In this document: positions 62,365 to 64,000 of the stretch, in pieces | Position numbering within the stretch: the stretch's first letter is position 1 | Layout: each line of letters opens with the position of its first letter | From: Mycobacterium triplex | GTDB lineage: Bacteria; Actinomycetota; Actinomycetes; Mycobacteriales; Mycobacteriaceae | Assembly: GCF_000689255.1 (NCBI RefSeq) | Contig: NZ_HG964446.1 | Location: 1,106,484 to 1,170,483, forward strand | DNA length: 64,000 bases | Reading direction: 5' to 3' | Notes under the pieces: generated by a model | What the model saw: only the letters and a program-made list of their open reading frames with translations | Databases searched by the model: none | What the model was told of the DNA's origin: nothing | Translations under genes and position numbers: made by a program

Positions 62365-63818
62365 CGGCGGGCGAGTTGCCAGAGCGGAACGACCGTGGCC
62401 GGGTCGCATTCTTCGTCGACGATCCACTTGCACATCCGCCGGATCGGTTCGATGGCGTCCTGAGGCATCGCGATCGCGACGCTGCACGCGTAGCCCAGGC
62501 TGGTCAGCCGCTGGGCGCCGAACAGCGGCAGCGTGTTTCGCAACTGTCGCTTGAGCGACTCGGGATAGATGCCGATCGTCTGAGTGTAGGCGTTGACTGC
62601 GGCGGTCACCCTGTCGATGCTATCGACCGGCACGATGTTGGCGACGCGCCCCGACAACATCGGCGAATAGTCGACCGGTTCGTCGAATTGGGAGACGACG
62701 ATCGCGCCTTCGCACTGCTCGCCGCCGATCACCCGATAGAAGTCGTCGGTCAGGCGCGAGGCCTCGAGATGATCGAGCAACTCGCGGTTGGGATAGCGCG
62801 GCGCGGTGCTGACGATGTCGGGCAGCGAGACCAGTTCTTGGTAGATCAATTCGCCGAGCCGGTTCGCATCGGCCAACCCGTCGGCGTCGGTTCCGCTGAG
62901 CACATAGATGACCCGGGCGTTGGCGCAGCCTTCCTGATTGGCCACGCCGATGTCGGTTGCGGCCCGTCGCGCCACCTCACGCAAGGTGTCGTCGTCGGCG
63001 AACGCCTCCGGGCCGATGATCGTCGCGCTGCGTTTCGGATCGAGCGCGATCAGCTCCAAACCCGGCTGGATGTACCGGGTTACGTGCTTGACCGACGCCA
63101 TCCCGCCCCACGCCACGATCTTTTCGATGTGCTGGGGCCGGTAGAGCTGCTCTTCGACGGCCAGATCGCCACCCTTCCAATACCCGACCGCCAGGTGCCG
63201 GGTGATCGGATGGTCCGGCGCCACATCGGCAAGCGTGCGGGCGATGGCGATCGCGGTCAGCGGATCGTTGGACGGGGCCTTGATGATGACGTCGGATCGG
63301 GTGATCACCGACCGCAGGATCGTCACCGCCGACACCAATCCGCCGTTGCCCGCCGGGATGTGCAGCAGTCGGGATCCGAAGGCGCGCACCCGTAGTTCGC
63401 GTCCGTCGTGCAACGTTTGCGGGACCCATCCGTTGAGGTAGTCCAAACCGACCTGGCTGTCCGCGATTTCGGTGACGTTCTCCCGCGAAAACAGCGGCCG
63501 CAGTACGCGATAGCTGTTCTTCATCATCTCGGTCGGCAGCACGTTGGCGACCAGCGAGGCCTCGTAGGCTTCCTGCAGATGGGTGTTCGACTCGAAGTCC
63601 AGCGCATCGCCGAGGGCGGCCAGTACGTCGAGGATCTCGTCGAAGCTCAGCTCGTAGAGGTCGCTCATCTCGCCGGGGCTGTGCAGCGGCAGCAGCTCGA
63701 CGTACTTGCCCATGTCCGGCGCCTGGAACCGCGAGGCGCCGATGCGGGTGTCGAACGGAACGAGGTCGTCGGTGATGACCTGCCCCCGCAGGAACAGCGG
63801 GACGGTGTAGGCGATCAC
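62361..63818 (-). CDS. Acyl-CoA reductase (LuxC-like aldehyde dehydrogenase family)
   Basis: This 485-residue protein matches LuxC-type fatty acyl reductases: LLHIPAGNGGLVSAVTILRS, IIKAPSNDPLTAIAIARTL, IVAWGGMASVKH and the catalytic Cys in ANQEGCANARVIYV. It would reduce an acyl-CoA or acyl-enzyme to an aldehyde with NADPH. It starts with GTG, overlapping the previous stop (GTGA). There is no light-emission context; luciferase-like genes nearby belong to other operons. Confidence 0.9.
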   Translation of the reverse strand: MIAYTVPLFLRGQVITDDLVPFDTRIGASRFQAPDMGKYVELLPLHSPGEMSDLYELSFDEILDVLAALGDALDFESNTHLQEAYEASLVANVLPTEMMKNSYRVLRPLFSRENVTEIADSQVGLDYLNGWVPQTLHDGRELRVRAFGSRLLHIPAGNGGLVSAVTILRSVITRSDVIIKAPSNDPLTAIAIARTLADVAPDHPITRHLAVGYWKGGDLAVEEQLYRPQHIEKIVAWGGMASVKHVTRYIQPGLELIALDPKRSATIIGPEAFADDDTLREVARRAATDIGVANQEGCANARVIYVLSGTDADGLADANRLGELIYQELVSLPDIVSTAPRYPNRELLDHLEASRLTDDFYRVIGGEQCEGAIVVSQFDEPVDYSPMLSGRVANIVPVDSIDRVTAAVNAYTQTIGIYPESLKRQLRNTLPLFGAQRLTSLGYACSVAIAMPQDAIEPIRRMCKWIVDEECDPATVVPLWQLARR

Positions 63819-64000
63819 AGCTCGACTCCCTTCATGAAGTTCACCGCCTCGTTATGCACCTCATGTGTTGCGGCGCAAGTGATCCGGTCGTCTTCGACAC
63901 CCTGCTTCTCGCTGTAGCGCATGATGTCGCGCTCGAACGCGAGGCTGGCCTGACCGCACGGGCAGTGCAGGTCCCAGTCGATCGTGACCTCGTCGCCCGA
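63815..64000 (-). CDS. First visible gene of the reductase operon, 5' part missing
   Basis: Only the last 61 residues are in the window (SGDEVTIDWDLHCPCGQASL ... NFMKGVEL). It has a CPC motif and a later Cys/His pair (ITCAATHEVHNE) that could bind metal. The stop overlaps the reductase start (GTGA), so it is in the same operon. I do not recognise the family from this fragment. Confidence 0.75.
   Translation of the reverse strand, partial: SGDEVTIDWDLHCPCGQASLAFERDIMRYSEKQGVEDDRITCAATHEVHNEAVNFMKGVEL

Noticed and set aside
62361..63818. Bioluminescence (lux) operon, because of the LuxC-like protein and nearby luciferase-like proteins
   Set aside because: There is no luxA/luxB pair or luxE or luxD here; the luciferase-like proteins belong to oxidoreductase families in other operons.

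Overview
The window is a high-GC actinobacterial chromosome segment and almost certainly a mycobacterium other than M. tuberculosis. From memory of H37Rv, a backbone runs colinear with Rv0392c to Rv0434: ndhA, a CDGP secreted protein, Rv0398c, lpqK, fadE7, Rv0401, Rv0406c, fgd1, pta, ackA, pknG-glnH-glnX, mutT3, thiE, thiO-thiS-thiG, lpqL, lpqM, Rv0421c, thiD, thiC, Rv0424c, Rv0426c, xthA, Rv0428c, def, Rv0430, virR, sodC, Rv0433, Rv0434. Lpq lipoproteins, F420-dependent enzymes and LCM-like methyltransferases fit the genus. I could not fix the species, and I saw no tRNA, rRNA, CRISPR array or insertion sequence.

Region by region. 1-1182: ndh, cut by the left edge. 1344-11977: a lower-GC accessory island that reads as a class II lanthipeptide locus. 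It holds an MFS exporter, a two-component pair, a methyltransferase, a LanM synthetase of the Cys-Cys-Gly zinc-ligand type, a 41-residue precursor peptide and a cytochrome P450. Three of its transcription units are preceded by copies of one promoter module with fixed internal spacing. 12106-15873: secreted proteins, lpqK (active-site motif lost), fadE7 and Rv0401. 15873-20881: methyltransferase, acetyltransferase and three luciferase-like monooxygenases in overlapping frames, where H37Rv has mmpL1-mmpS1-fadD30-pks6. 20856-26274: YnfA and a metallo-hydrolase, then fgd1-pta-ackA.

26275-27575: a DUF559-type gene inside repeats. 27576-32139: the pknG-glnH-glnX glutamate-sensing operon. 32272-35704: mutT3 and thiamine synthesis behind a TPP riboswitch. 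35704-38795: an insertion with a GDSL hydrolase, two related secreted proteins (a tandem duplication) and small membrane proteins. 38845-43404: lpqL, a degenerate lpqL paralog and lpqM. 43418-47440: two AveC-like membrane proteins, a TetR regulator and a membrane protein. 47514-51795: small membrane proteins, a hydrolase, thiD and thiC with a second TPP riboswitch. 51932-55355: Rv0424c and Rv0426c homologs (ctpH missing between them), xthA, a GNAT protein and def. 55623-58913: Rv0430, virR, sodC, a YbdK-like ligase and a Lon-domain protein. 58961-64000: an F420-type oxidoreductase with an enoyl-CoA hydratase, convergent with a tightly overlapping acyl-CoA reductase (LuxC-like)-SDR-TetR operon whose first gene is cut by the right edge.

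The island at 3-12 kb is the most likely undescribed system: a mycobacterial lanthipeptide pathway with a one-cysteine core, a P450, and one duplicated promoter module driving the peptide, the P450 and a methyltransferase.
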